Shown here one piece after another: positions 9,615 to 17,664 of a stretch of 64,000 nucleotides of DNA; the first letter of the stretch is position 1; every line of letters starts with the position of its first letter. Where the stretch lies: NCBI GenBank assembly GCA_036924855.1, contig JBAGRP010000001.1:744001-808000 (forward strand), in the 5' to 3' direction. Under the pieces are notes generated by a model. The model did no database searches. It had not been told where the DNA came from and worked only from the letters and a program-made list of their open reading frames with translations. The DNA is from Nitrobacteraceae bacterium AZCC 2146. GTDB lineage: Bacteria > Pseudomonadota > Alphaproteobacteria > Rhizobiales > Xanthobacteraceae. The translations under genes were made by a program, and so were the position numbers.

Positions 9615-9989
9615 CTAGGGTCCAGCGCGCTCGGCCCGTAACACGATCACGGCGAACAATGCCATGGCCACGAACATGGTCAGGGCGCCGATGATCGGCA
9701 CCGCCTCCCAGGCGTGGCTCACCGCCAGTACCAGAGCAATACCGGCCGGGAACAGCAGGCCGCCGACGATGTGCAGCCAGCCCTGGACCTTGGCCAGCGT
9801 GGTTTGTCCGATAGCGGGAAAGGTTCGATAATACAACCCGAATAGAAACAGCAGCACGCCGCCAATCAGGTTGAGATGCGCATGGGCCGGCCCGAGCAGG
9901 AAATTCTGCTGGATGCCCATCACGATGCCGGCCACCATCCCGACCAGCAGCACGACCACGCTCACGCACATCATCAGCGATCCGATCAT
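9615..9989 (-). CDS. Four-helix membrane protein with a His-x-His motif
   Basis: This 124-residue protein has four predicted membrane helices (about 3-25, 34-53, 67-89, 94-116). The start of helix 2 carries GPAHAHLNLIGG, a His pair of the type seen in haem-copper oxidase subunit I and NnrS-like membrane proteins, where the histidines bind haem or metal. The protein is far too short to be an oxidase subunit, so it may be a small relative or a metal-binding membrane protein. It is a single gene, 88 bases downstream of the parE start on the same strand. Confidence 0.72.
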   Translation of the reverse strand: MIGSLMMCVSVVVLLVGMVAGIVMGIQQNFLLGPAHAHLNLIGGVLLFLFGLYYRTFPAIGQTTLAKVQGWLHIVGGLLFPAGIALVLAVSHAWEAVPIIGALTMFVAMALFAVIVLRAERAGP

Positions 9990-10155
9990 TAGTATTCCTC
10001 TAATTGTTTAATTGGGGACGAGACGGGCTGCGCCTATTCATGTTGTGACTTGTTGTGATCGGGGCCGCCGGTCTACCTGTCTTAGGCATTTCAACGGCAA
10101 AAAGGTTCAGCGGTACCGCCAGGTAATTCCGGCCGCCGCGGAGGGACATCACGAC

Positions 10156-10686
10156 ATGGAAGGCTGGATGCTTGGACTGATCGATTTCGTGCGCCAGCAC
10201 CAAAGCTGGGCCGCGCCGATCGTGCTGGTGCTGGCATTCGGCGAGTCGCTGGCCTTCATCTCGCTGCTGATTCCGGCCTGGGGCGCGCTGGTGGCCATCG
10301 GGGCGCTGATCGGCGCCGGCGGCCTCAGTTTCTGTTGGGTCTGGATCGCCGGCGGCGTCGGGGCTGCCTTGGGCGACTGGCTGTCCTACTGGTTAGGCCT
10401 CAAATACAAGGACCACGTCGCGCAGATCTGGCCGCTGTCGCGCTACCCCGAGATTCTGCCGCGCGGCGAAGCCTTTGTGAAGAAATGGGGGGTGCCAAGT
10501 ATCTTCATCGGTCGCTTCTTCGGGCCGCTGCGCGCCTCGGTGCCGCTCGCTGCTGGCATTTTCGAGATGTCGTACTGGCGTTTCCAGGTGGCGAATTTTG
10601 TCTCGGCGCTGGTGTGGTCGGCAGCGCTATTGCTGTTCGGCGATATCATCTCGGTGTTCGTGCAATGGCTGTGGCGCACGCTCTGA
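10156..10686 (+). CDS. DedA family membrane protein
   Basis: The 176-residue protein has the SNARE-associated/DedA fold: an N-terminal helix, the FGESLAFISLLIPAWGAL region with the acidic residue typical of the family, then GAALGDWLSYWLG and the conserved GRFFGPLRASVPLAAG segment carrying the family arginine. DedA proteins are inner-membrane lipid carriers or scramblases; UptA/DedA members recycle undecaprenyl phosphate. I chose the ATG at 10156 because GGAGGGA lies about 10 bases upstream; the frame is open 48 codons before it. Confidence 0.87.
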   Translation: MEGWMLGLIDFVRQHQSWAAPIVLVLAFGESLAFISLLIPAWGALVAIGALIGAGGLSFCWVWIAGGVGAALGDWLSYWLGLKYKDHVAQIWPLSRYPEILPRGEAFVKKWGVPSIFIGRFFGPLRASVPLAAGIFEMSYWRFQVANFVSALVWSAALLLFGDIISVFVQWLWRTL

Positions 10687-10834
10687 GCGCGCGGGAATAA
10701 ACTGCCGAAGCGGGTGTTGGTCGGAAAGTTGCGGCAAATGATCGCTGGGTCGTGATCACGCGCCGTACGAATTGCTGATGGATAAGCTGCAACAAACGGG
10801 GCAAAAGCCTCAAGCACGCAGGGGAGAACACATC

Positions 10835-11824
10835 ATGGAATTATCACGACGTCACGCACTGGCCGGCGCCGCCGCATTGGCCGCATCGCCGCTGCTCTCT
10901 GGCCCGTCCGCAAAGGCATCCGCCCCCGTGGCCGACAAGCAAGCTCCGAGTTTCTATCGCTACAAGGTCGGCGACATCCAGGTGAACGCCATCTCCGACG
11001 GCGCCAACACCTTTCCGCTCGCCGAAACGTTCGTGCTGAATGCCAAGAAGGACGAGGTCAACGCCGCGCTCGACAAGGCGTTTCTACCCAAGGATAAGGT
11101 CACTATCCATTTCGCGCCGCTGGTCATCAACACCGGCGGCAAGGTCGTGGTGATCGACACCGGCAATGGCCCGGGCGCGTTCGCTGCCACCAAGGGCGCG
11201 GTCGGCCAGTTTCCGACCAACATGGTGGCTGCGGGCTTCGATCCGAAGTCCGTCGATATGGTGGTGATCTCGCATTTCCACGGTGACCATGTGAACGGGT
11301 TGTTGCTGGCCGACGGCACGCCGGCATTTCCCAATGCCGAAGTCCTGGTGCCGGCCACCGAATGGAAATACTGGATGGACGATGGCGAGATGAGCCGCGC
11401 CGCCAACGAGCGCATGAAGGGTCTGTTCGCCAGCAACCGCAAAGTGTTCGTGGACGGGCTGAAGAAGAAGGTTACGCCTTACGAGTGGGGCAAGGACGTC
11501 GCGCCCGGCCTGCTGGCAGTGGAATCGATCGGCCACACGCCGGGCCACACCTCCTATGTGCTGTCGTCGGGCAGCGACAAGCTCTTCATCCAGTCCGACG
11601 TCACCAACCACCCCGCTTTGTTTGCGACCAATCCGAACTGGCACCTGATGTACGATCAGGATCCGGCGCAGGCCGAGGTCACCCGCCGCAAGGTCTACGA
11701 CATGCTGGTGGCCGACCGGATGCGGGTGCAGGGTTTCCACTATCCATTCCCGGCCAACGGTTATGTCGAGCGCGACGGCAGCGGCTACCGACTGGTGCCG
11801 GCACCGTGGAATCCGAGCATTTGA
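10835..11824 (+). CDS. Exported metallo-beta-lactamase-fold hydrolase
   Basis: The 329-residue protein starts MELSRRHALAG, a twin-arginine-like signal, with a hydrophobic stretch and probable cleavage near residue 30 (PSAKASA). The mature part has the dinuclear zinc motif HFHGDH, a downstream GHTPGHTS and QSDVTNHP metal ligands. This resembles the broad MBL-fold hydrolases (quorum-quenching lactonase and related), many of which are periplasmic in this group. Substrate unknown. The ATG at 10835 has GGGGAG 9 bases upstream. Confidence 0.86.
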   Translation: MELSRRHALAGAAALAASPLLSGPSAKASAPVADKQAPSFYRYKVGDIQVNAISDGANTFPLAETFVLNAKKDEVNAALDKAFLPKDKVTIHFAPLVINTGGKVVVIDTGNGPGAFAATKGAVGQFPTNMVAAGFDPKSVDMVVISHFHGDHVNGLLLADGTPAFPNAEVLVPATEWKYWMDDGEMSRAANERMKGLFASNRKVFVDGLKKKVTPYEWGKDVAPGLLAVESIGHTPGHTSYVLSSGSDKLFIQSDVTNHPALFATNPNWHLMYDQDPAQAEVTRRKVYDMLVADRMRVQGFHYPFPANGYVERDGSGYRLVPAPWNPSI

Positions 11825-11856
11825 TTGTTCTGACGGCCCGATAAGAACACCATGCG

Positions 11857-11972
11857 CCGTCATTGCGAGCTCTAGCAAAGTTGGCTTTGCCAACTTTGCT
11901 CTGAGCGAAGCAATCCAGAAAGCCGCAAGCGCGACGGGATTGCTTCGTCGCAAGGGCTCCTCGCAACGACGG
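11857..11972. repeat. Dispersed intergenic palindromic repeat, family A
   Basis: The element runs from CCGTCATTGCGAG to CTCGCAACGACGG, so its ends are inverted copies of each other. Inside, GAGCGAAGCAATCCAG faces GGATTGCTTCGTCGC as a second inverted pair. A perfect 12-base hairpin (11874-11885 with 11889-11900, loop TTT) sits in the left part. This layout is common between genes of Bradyrhizobium and relatives. It follows the MBL gene at 32 bases and could stop its transcript. Confidence 0.8.
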
Positions 11973-12215
11973 ACATGCCTGCAGTGCATGGTCTGTATCC
12001 CTGACATCTTGACGCCATCTCGCCTTGGCCCTATGACCCCCGCCATGATCAACGCCGCGACCAGCATCATCGCCCGCCGCCGCCGCATTCTCGCGGCAGG
12101 TGACGGCGTTCGCGTTTAAGATCGTCGCCACTGCCGCCGGATCCGGTCCGCGGCAAACCTTCCTTCCCAGCAGCGCGATCTGATCCGACGGCCCCTCACA
12201 CAGCAGGAGCCCGTC
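11973..12215. other. Rest of the gap between the MBL gene and the PaiB-like gene
   Basis: After the family A repeat, 243 bases precede the next gene. A 28-codon frame at 12033-12119 ends with four Arg codons and has no good ribosome site, so I do not call it. The PaiB-like start has CAGCAGGAG upstream. Confidence 0.4.
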
Positions 12216-12899
12216 ATGTACACGCCACCCAAGTTCAAACCCGATCGCGCCGCCGCTCTGGCGTTCGCCGCCGCGCGCGGATTCGGTACGGTCTGCGCGT
12301 GGGATGGCGCCAAGCCGATCGCCTCGGCGCTGCCGTTCTGCCTCGACTACGGCAATGACGGCATGCCGCGCGTCGCATTCCACATGGCACGTCACAACCC
12401 GCTGCTGAAGCTCGCTGACGGCCATGCGGACTGGGTGATGGCGGTGAACGGCGCGGATGCCTATGTGTCGGCGGACTGGTATGCGTCGCCGGACCAGGTG
12501 CCGACCTGGCTCTATCAGGCGGTGCATCTGACAGGTTCGGTGCGTGTGCTGTCCGACGACGAACTTGGCCCGCATCTTGACGCGCTCAGCGCCAAATTCG
12601 AGAACTGGCTGTTGCCGAAGCCGCCATGGACTTCGGCGAAGATGACGGCCGGACGGCTGGAGGCGATGAAGAAGGCGATTGTCGGCGTGGTGATGTCGGT
12701 GGATGAGGTCGAGGGCAGTTTCAAGCTCAACCAGCACAAGTCCGACGTCGACTACGCGGCGATTGCGACGGCGCTGTCGGTGCAGACCGATCCTGCCGCG
12801 CAGTTGCTGGCAAGCGAGATGAGCACGTTGCGGCCGCAACTCTTCGCGGACGAAGTGACACAAATGAATGCTATGGCGACACTGGAAGGAACGACGTGA
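12216..12899 (+). CDS. PaiB-like FMN-binding protein (putative transcriptional regulator family)
   Basis: The 227-residue protein begins MYTPPKFKPD and shows the FMN-binding split-barrel pattern of the PaiB family (in Bacillus PaiB acts with PaiA on sporulation and protease genes). Recognisable parts are SALPFCLDYG, FHMARHNPL and QAVHLTGSVRVL, then the C-terminal conserved KLNQHKS. The family includes regulators and haem- or FMN-binding proteins, so regulation is not assured. Its stop overlaps the argC start (TGATG), so the two genes are translationally coupled here, an unusual pairing for an arginine gene. Confidence 0.82.
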   Translation: MYTPPKFKPDRAAALAFAAARGFGTVCAWDGAKPIASALPFCLDYGNDGMPRVAFHMARHNPLLKLADGHADWVMAVNGADAYVSADWYASPDQVPTWLYQAVHLTGSVRVLSDDELGPHLDALSAKFENWLLPKPPWTSAKMTAGRLEAMKKAIVGVVMSVDEVEGSFKLNQHKSDVDYAAIATALSVQTDPAAQLLASEMSTLRPQLFADEVTQMNAMATLEGTT

Positions 12900-13957
12900 T
12901 GAGCACGAAAAAGAAGATCGGGATTTTGGGCGCGTCCGGCTACACCGGCGCCGAACTGGTGCGGCTGCTGCTGCGCCACCCCCGGGTCGAGATCGTGCTG
13001 CTCACCGCTGACCGGCGCGCCGGGCAGAAGATGGGCGACGTGTTTCCTCAATTCGCGCCCTATGAGCTGCCGACGCTGGTGACGATCGACTCGATCGACT
13101 GGACCACGGTCGGACTCGACCTGGTGTTCTGCGCGCTGCCGCATGCCACCACGCAGAAGGTGCTGCAGGAGGTGCTGAGCAAGGCGCCGGAGACCAAGGT
13201 GGTGGATCTGTCCGCCGACTTCCGGCTCGAGGATCCCGCGGCCTATGCGAAATGGTACGGCCATGAGCATCACGCGCTGGAGCTGCAGAAGGAAGCCGTC
13301 TATGGCCTCGTCGAGATCTATCGGCGCGAGATCAAGAAGGCGCGGCTGGTCGCCAATCCCGGCTGCTACACGACGTGTGCGATCCTGCCGCTGGTGCCGC
13401 TGCTGAAGGCGCGGGCGATTGAGCCCGACGAGATCGTGATCGACGCCAAGTCCGGCATGACCGGAGCCGGGCGCTCGGCCAAGGAAGAGATGCTGTTCTC
13501 CGAAGTCTCCGATGGCTTCCACGCCTATGGCGTCGGCGGACACCGGCACATGGCGGAGCTGGATCAGGAATTCTCCAAGGCTGCGGGCAAGGAAGTCGTC
13601 GTCAGCTTCACGCCGCATCTGCTGCCGATCAACCGCGGCATTCTCTCCACGATCTATGTGCGGGGCCGGCGCGGCAAGACCCCGCAGGAGCTGCACGAGA
13701 TCCTGGTGAAGCAGTACGAGAAAGAGCCGTTCGTCCATGTGCTGCCGTTCGGCAAGACGCCGCAGACACGGCATGTGCGCGGCTCCAACATGACGCTGAT
13801 CGGCGTGGTCGCGGATCGTATTCCCGGCCGCGCCATCATCGTCTCGACGCTGGACAACCTCACCAAGGGCGCGTCGGGGCAGGCGGTGCAGAATATGAAC
13901 CTGGTGCTGGGATTTCCGGAGACCACAGGCATCGATCAGCCCGCGATGTTTCCGTGA
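12899..13957 (+). CDS. argC: N-acetyl-gamma-glutamyl-phosphate reductase
   Basis: The 352-residue protein performs the third step of arginine synthesis, NADPH reduction of N-acetylglutamyl phosphate to the semialdehyde. It has the cofactor motif GASGYTGAEL at residues 10-19 and the catalytic Cys156 in NPGCYTT, with the GHRHMAE region following. The ATG at 12899 overlaps the previous TGA; a GTG one codon earlier is possible, but GGAAGGA is best placed for the ATG. The length and spacing match the long (type 1) ArgC of Rhizobiales. Confidence 0.93.
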   Translation: MSTKKKIGILGASGYTGAELVRLLLRHPRVEIVLLTADRRAGQKMGDVFPQFAPYELPTLVTIDSIDWTTVGLDLVFCALPHATTQKVLQEVLSKAPETKVVDLSADFRLEDPAAYAKWYGHEHHALELQKEAVYGLVEIYRREIKKARLVANPGCYTTCAILPLVPLLKARAIEPDEIVIDAKSGMTGAGRSAKEEMLFSEVSDGFHAYGVGGHRHMAELDQEFSKAAGKEVVVSFTPHLLPINRGILSTIYVRGRRGKTPQELHEILVKQYEKEPFVHVLPFGKTPQTRHVRGSNMTLIGVVADRIPGRAIIVSTLDNLTKGASGQAVQNMNLVLGFPETTGIDQPAMFP

Positions 13958-13967
13958 GGAGGCATCA

Positions 13968-14182
13968 GCTGGCCTCGTGCCCCCAAGCGATGCAAGGGCA
14001 TCGCTGAGGATGCTGCGCAACGCGCCGCCTGACGATGCGAAGCATCGTTTGGGGCGGCGTGGTGCGCTGCTGATCCGGGGGCCCATCTAACTTTGTAAAG
14101 AGTGGGTCCCCGATCTGCGGAGCGGCATAGCGGCGATGCTTCGCATCGCCTGAGAATGCCGCACCGCGTCCGGGACACGTCC
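13968..14182. repeat. Dispersed palindromic repeat, family C
   Basis: The argC-glnII gap is filled by stacked small hairpins. Clear ones are ACGATGC-GAA-GCATCGT (14032-14048) and GGCGATGC-TTC-GCATCGCC (14132-14150), plus AGCGATGC...GCATCGCT near 13985-14005. The right end reads CCGCGTCCGGGACACG. A second, inverted and shortened copy of its left end lies at 25159-25186, which shows that it is a mobile or dispersed sequence. Boundaries are approximate. Confidence 0.65.
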
Positions 14183-14203
14183 TCGTCGTTTCGTGCTCCA
14201 CAA

Positions 14204-14236
14204 CGAAAAACGGCCTGGACGCAAGTCCAGGCCGTT
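14204..14236 (-). terminator. Rho-independent terminator of glnII
   Basis: AACGGCCTGGAC (14209-14220) and GTCCAGGCCGTT (14225-14236) form a perfect 12-bp stem with a GCAA loop. On the minus strand a run of T follows at once (14204-14208). It lies 23 bases past the glnII stop. Confidence 0.9.
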
Positions 14237-14259
14237 ATCGCATTTAGCCGGTCGAGAGC

Positions 14260-15297
14260 TTACGCCGCAGCGGACTTGCTGACGGTGGGGACCGACGCGA
14301 TCGTCTTCAGGATCTGGGAAGCGATGGCGTAGGGGTCGCCCTGCGAGTTCGGGCGGCGATCCTCGAGATAGCCCTTGTAGCTGTTGTTGATGAACGAGTG
14401 CGGGACGCGGATCGACGCACCACGGTCGGCCACGCCGTAGCTGAACTTATTCCACGGTGCCGTTTCGTGCTTGCCGGTCAGGCGCAAGTGATTGTCCGGA
14501 CCGTACACGGCGATGTGGGCTTCCCAGTTGTCACCGAAGGCCTTCATCAGGGCTTCGAAGTATTCCTTACCACCGGTCTCGCGGAGGTAGGTGGTCGAGA
14601 AGTTGGCGTGCATGCCGGAGCCGTTCCAGTCGGTGTCGCCGAGCGGCTTGCAGTGAAACTCGATGTCGATGCCGTACTTCTCGGTCAGGCGCTGCAGGAT
14701 GTAGCGAGCCATCCACATTTCATCGGCGGCCTTTTTGGAGCCCTTGCCGAAGATCTGGAATTCCCACTGGCCCTTGGCCACTTCGGCATTGATGCCTTCG
14801 TGGTTGATGCCGGCGGCGAGGCAGAGGTCGAGATGCTCTTCGACGATCTCGCGGGCGATCGAGCCGACGTTCTTGTAGCCGACGCCGGTGTAGTACGGGC
14901 CCTGCGGCGCGGGATAGCCGGCCTCGGGGAAGCCGAGCGGACGGCCGTCCTCGTAGAAGAAGTATTCCTGCTCGAATCCGAACCATGCGCCTTCATCGTC
15001 GAGGATGGTGGCGCGCGTGTTCGAGGGATGCGCGGTCTTGCCGTCGGGCATCATGACTTCGCACATCACCAGCACGCCGTTGGTGCGGGTCGCATCCGGG
15101 AAAACGCGGACCGGCTTCAGCACGCAATCCGAGTTGCTGCCTTCGGCCTGCATGGTCGAGCTGCCGTCGAAGCCCCACAGCGGGAGCTGCTCAAGGGTAG
15201 GGAATTCGTCGAATTCCTTGATCTGCGTCTTGCCGCGCAGATTGGGAACCGGCGTGTAGCCATCGAGCCAGATGTACTCGAGCTTATACTTTGTCAT
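14260..15297 (-). CDS. glnII: Glutamine synthetase type II
   Basis: The 345-residue enzyme makes glutamine from glutamate, ammonia and ATP. It is the eukaryote-like GSII, not the 470-residue GSI: short length, start MTKYKLEYIWLDG, the EYFFYEDGRPLGFPEAGYPAPQGPYY segment here seen in part, and HLRLTGKHET and DRGASIRVPH. GSII occurs with GSI in rhizobia and relatives and is controlled by nitrogen status through NtrC. A sigma-54 promoter lies about 100 bases upstream and a strong terminator follows. The divergent small gene at 15807 is its probable regulator. Confidence 0.96.
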   Translation of the reverse strand: MTKYKLEYIWLDGYTPVPNLRGKTQIKEFDEFPTLEQLPLWGFDGSSTMQAEGSNSDCVLKPVRVFPDATRTNGVLVMCEVMMPDGKTAHPSNTRATILDDEGAWFGFEQEYFFYEDGRPLGFPEAGYPAPQGPYYTGVGYKNVGSIAREIVEEHLDLCLAAGINHEGINAEVAKGQWEFQIFGKGSKKAADEMWMARYILQRLTEKYGIDIEFHCKPLGDTDWNGSGMHANFSTTYLRETGGKEYFEALMKAFGDNWEAHIAVYGPDNHLRLTGKHETAPWNKFSYGVADRGASIRVPHSFINNSYKGYLEDRRPNSQGDPYAIASQILKTIASVPTVSKSAAA

Positions 15298-15395
15298 GCG
15301 AATCTCTCATGAGTTGACGATGCGAGGGGTGAGGAATTCCCTGAGCTTGCCGGCGGCCATACACAAATACGGCCACCAGCGGCCGGTCCCTACCA

Positions 15396-15411
15396 AGCAT
15401 GTAATATGCCA
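15396..15411 (-). promoter_or_regulatory. Sigma-54 (-24/-12) promoter of glnII
   Basis: On the minus strand the site reads TGGCATATTACATGCT. It keeps the GG at -24 and GC at -12 with exactly the spacing of the consensus TGGCAC-N5-TTGCA. It would start transcription about 85 bases before the glnII ATG. Known glnII genes of rhizobia are NtrC/sigma-54 dependent, which agrees. Confidence 0.82.
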
Positions 15412-15716
15412 ATCTGCCGCACTCGCCAACGCCGGGTTGCAAAAAGCCCGCCGGCCCCCAACCACCCTGAAATCGCGGTGCAATTCCGCCTGAGTCGCGG
15501 CAAGTCCGCTTGCGCGATCCCGCGCCGTGCGCAACGGCGCATCAGTCGGGCGGTTGATGCTGCTCAATCAGATGGCAGCCCCGCGATTTTCTGGAACTTT
15601 TTTGCCTCTCATCCGCTCATTGGAGGTGGCTATCAAAGCCTTGAGGCTGCCCCTCAAAGTCGCATGAGGCTGTGTTGCGCATATTGTTAGCACTTTGTGC
15701 TTTTAATGGAGCAGAT

Positions 15717-15733
15717 CGCACAATTGAAGTGCG
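15717..15733. promoter_or_regulatory. NtrC-type binding dyad
   Basis: CGCACAATTGAAGTGCG has GCAC and GTGC half-sites 7 bases apart, as in the enteric NtrC site TGCACCAAAATGGTGCA. It lies about 75 bases before the small gene at 15807 and about 320 bases upstream of the glnII promoter, a normal enhancer distance. The match is to half-sites only. Confidence 0.5.
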
Positions 15734-15806
15734 CAAACTGTTAAAAGGAGGCCTGACGCGTGATGCGCAGAGATTGAAAAAACAGGACTGAAAGGAGAGA
15801 CGAGAA

Positions 15807-16004
15807 ATGACGACGAATTATCCGCACCAGACCGCGAAAATCTACCAATTCCCGATCGGCGGTCGCACCACGCCGGGCAGCCTCCGCAAGGACACCAAGT
15901 CCGCAGCCGAGCTGATGAGCCAGCGCGTGGCGCACACCGCATGCGGCGAGGGCTGGTACCACGAAGCGGCGATCGAGGACGCCAAGCGGACCTACGAGCA
16001 CTGA
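15807..16004 (+). CDS. gstI: DUF2735 small protein, probable GstI-type inhibitor of glnII translation
   Basis: The 65-residue protein has the conserved ATIYQFP-like segment (AKIYQFPIGGR) and C-terminal GWYHEAAIEDAK of the DUF2735 family. In Rhizobium leguminosarum the small gene gstI lies upstream of and divergent from glnII, and its product lowers GSII translation. The same arrangement is seen here, so I infer the same role. The name is from family and position, not from tests. Ribosome site is strong (AAGGAGAGACGAGAAATG), and a terminator follows. Confidence 0.78.
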   Translation: MTTNYPHQTAKIYQFPIGGRTTPGSLRKDTKSAAELMSQRVAHTACGEGWYHEAAIEDAKRTYEH

Positions 16005-16063
16005 TGTCAGTCACGGAAAAAATGCCAAAACGCAGCTTGCTGCGTGAGATGTCAAAAGTGAAT

Positions 16064-16098
16064 GAGGGTCGAAACAACGATGTTTCGGCCCTCTTTTT
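16064..16098 (+). terminator. Terminator of the GstI-like gene
   Basis: GAGGGTCGAAAC (about 16064-16075) pairs with GTTTCGGCCCTC (16082-16093) with one wobble, loop AACGAT, followed by five T. Classical intrinsic terminator on the plus strand. Confidence 0.88.
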
Positions 16099-16128
16099 AT
16101 GAGCTGAGCTGCCGCCGTTGATCTGGCG

Positions 16129-17082
16129 TCAGACGCCGAAGATCGACCAGCCCATCCGCTTCGTCAGCGCTTCCAGCGCGACACGGCCGAGGTGCGAATT
16201 GCCGGCCTTGTCGAGGCCCGGCGCCCATACCGCAATCGAGGCTTTCTCCGGCGCGACGGCCATGATGCCGCCGCCGACGCCGCTCTTGCCGGGCAGGCCG
16301 ACCCGATAGGCGAATTCGCCGGAGCCGTCGTAATGACCGCAGGTCAGCATCAGCGCATTGATACGCCGCGCGCGCTCCGCCGAAACCACCGACAGGCCGG
16401 TGGAGGGGTTGCGTCCGGAATAAGCGAGATAGCGGGCGGCCATCGCCAGCTGCCGGCACGACATCGCGATGGCGCAGTGATGGAAGTAGACGCCGAGGGT
16501 GAAATCCACGGGGTTTTCCACCACGCCGAACGACTTCATGTAGTTGGCCAGCGCGGTGTTGCGAAAGCCGGTGCGCTTCTCCGAAGCCGCAACGGCCTCA
16601 TCGATCACGATCGAGGTGTCGTCGGCGAGAAACCGCATGAAGCGCAGGATCTCGCCGATCGCCTCGCGTGGCTGATGGCCGGACAGGATGACATCGGTGA
16701 CGGCGATGGCGCCGGCATTGATGAAGGGATTGCGCGGCACGCCGCGTTCGCGTTCGAGCTGGACGATGGAATTGAACGGATTGCCGGATGGCTCGCGGCC
16801 GACATGGCGCCACAGGCGGTCGCCGACCAAGCCGAGCGCCAGCGTCAGCGTGAAGACCTTCGAGATGCTCTGGATCGAGAACGGCACATCGGCATCGCCA
16901 CCGGTGGCCACATTGCCGTCGGCGTCGATCACCACGAGGCCGAAGTGTTTGTTATCGACCGCGGCCAGTTCGGGAATGTAGCTCGCGACCTCGCCCCGGT
17001 CGGTCCGCTGCGCCATCTCGTCGGCGATTTCCTTGACGATATTTTCGAGGTTGGCGGCGGCGTGGGTCATCTCAGCTCGCAT
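16129..17082 (-). CDS. glsA: Glutaminase
   Basis: The 317-residue enzyme hydrolyses glutamine to glutamate and ammonia. It is of the serine-dependent beta-lactamase-like fold: the S-x-x-K pair is in [11 protein letters not shown], followed by [12 protein letters not shown], the Tyr/Gly pair in [23 protein letters not shown], all standard for GlsA. The ATG at 17082 is preceded by GGGGGAG 7 bases away; the open frame runs 58 codons further, but that part is a shadow of the next gene. Its position beside glnII places opposing enzymes of glutamine metabolism together. Confidence 0.93.
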   Translation of the reverse strand: MRAEMTHAAANLENIVKEIADEMAQRTDRGEVASYIPELAAVDNKHFGLVVIDADGNVATGGDADVPFSIQSISKVFTLTLALGLVGDRLWRHVGREPSGNPFNSIVQLERERGVPRNPFINAGAIAVTDVILSGHQPREAIGEILRFMRFLADDTSIVIDEAVAASEKRTGFRNTALANYMKSFGVVENPVDFTLGVYFHHCAIAMSCRQLAMAARYLAYSGRNPSTGLSVVSAERARRINALMLTCGHYDGSGEFAYRVGLPGKSGVGGGIMAVAPEKASIAVWAPGLDKAGNSHLGRVALEALTKRMGWSIFGV

Positions 17083-17119
17083 TTCGACTCCCCCGCAGCG
17101 AGCGGGGAGGGGGTAGGAC

Positions 17120-17518
17120 TTACGCAAGCCGCAGGATCGCGACGGCCAGCACCGCCTGCGCAGCGAAGCCGACCAGGAAGGCCACGGTGCGAAACACCGG
17201 CAGGCCCAGCGTGTAGACGATGAGGTGCGCGACGCGAGACCAGAAGTACACTGCACAGGCCAGCACGGTCGTGGGGGTCGAGACGTCGGCGGCGTTGAGG
17301 ATCAGCACCAGCGGTGCGAACACGATCAGGTTCTCGATGGCGTTGTCATGGGCAAACAATAGCCGGTTGGCCCACTCGGCCAACGGCTTGTCGTTGCGCG
17401 ATGGATTGGCCATCGCGCCACTGAGGCCGCGCACCATGCAGCGGTTAATGATGTAGGGCACCCAGAGCAGGCCCGTCAGAATCACCGTCAGCGTCAGCCA
17501 GAACAATTCGCGCGTCAT
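17120..17518 (-). CDS. MAPEG family membrane protein
   Basis: The 132-residue protein has four predicted membrane helices and the MAPEG pattern: [20 protein letters not shown] in helix 2 (the usual RxxxAHxNxxE) and [14 protein letters not shown] in helix 3. MAPEG members include microsomal glutathione transferases and leukotriene synthases; bacterial short forms are mostly uncharacterised. It precedes the glutaminase gene by 38 bases on the same strand. Confidence 0.85.
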   Translation of the reverse strand: MTRELFWLTLTVILTGLLWVPYIINRCMVRGLSGAMANPSRNDKPLAEWANRLLFAHDNAIENLIVFAPLVLILNAADVSTPTTVLACAVYFWSRVAHLIVYTLGLPVFRTVAFLVGFAAQAVLAVAILRLA

Positions 17519-17664
17519 CCGCGTATCCTTTCAGTCAAAATCCCGCTGAAATGCGGCGAGGTTGGTCATTCAAACGAACGCGCGCCGGCAAAGCGAATGC
17601 CGGACGCCATTCGGCAAATCATAGACGGTTGCTGCGACAACGCCAATGCAGGGCTGTGGGAAGA

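Larger units (their letters stand above)
15298..15806. other. Divergent control region between glnII and the GstI-like gene
   Basis: This 509-base gap carries the glnII sigma-54 promoter and an NtrC-type dyad (both listed separately). A further inverted pair GCGCCGT-N5-ACGGCGC is seen near 15532-15550 and AGCACTTTGTGCT near 15690. Ribosome site AAGGAGAGACGAGAA precedes the 15807 ATG. I see no gene in it. Confidence 0.6.

Noticed and set aside
11084..12088. 334-codon minus-strand frame over the MBL gene end
   Set aside because: Shadow of the MBL gene and the repeat; no ribosome site.
12033..12119. 28-codon plus-strand frame before the PaiB-like gene
   Set aside because: No ribosome site, ends in Arg-rich residues, and lies in a repeat-rich gap.
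13936..14201. Short minus-strand frames of 78-80 codons in the argC-glnII gap
   Set aside because: They fall inside the palindromic repeat C; hairpins explain the base pattern better than coding.
15661..15700. Second sigma-54 promoter for the GstI-like gene
   Set aside because: Candidate sites around AGGCTGTGTTGCGC have the wrong GG-to-GC spacing.
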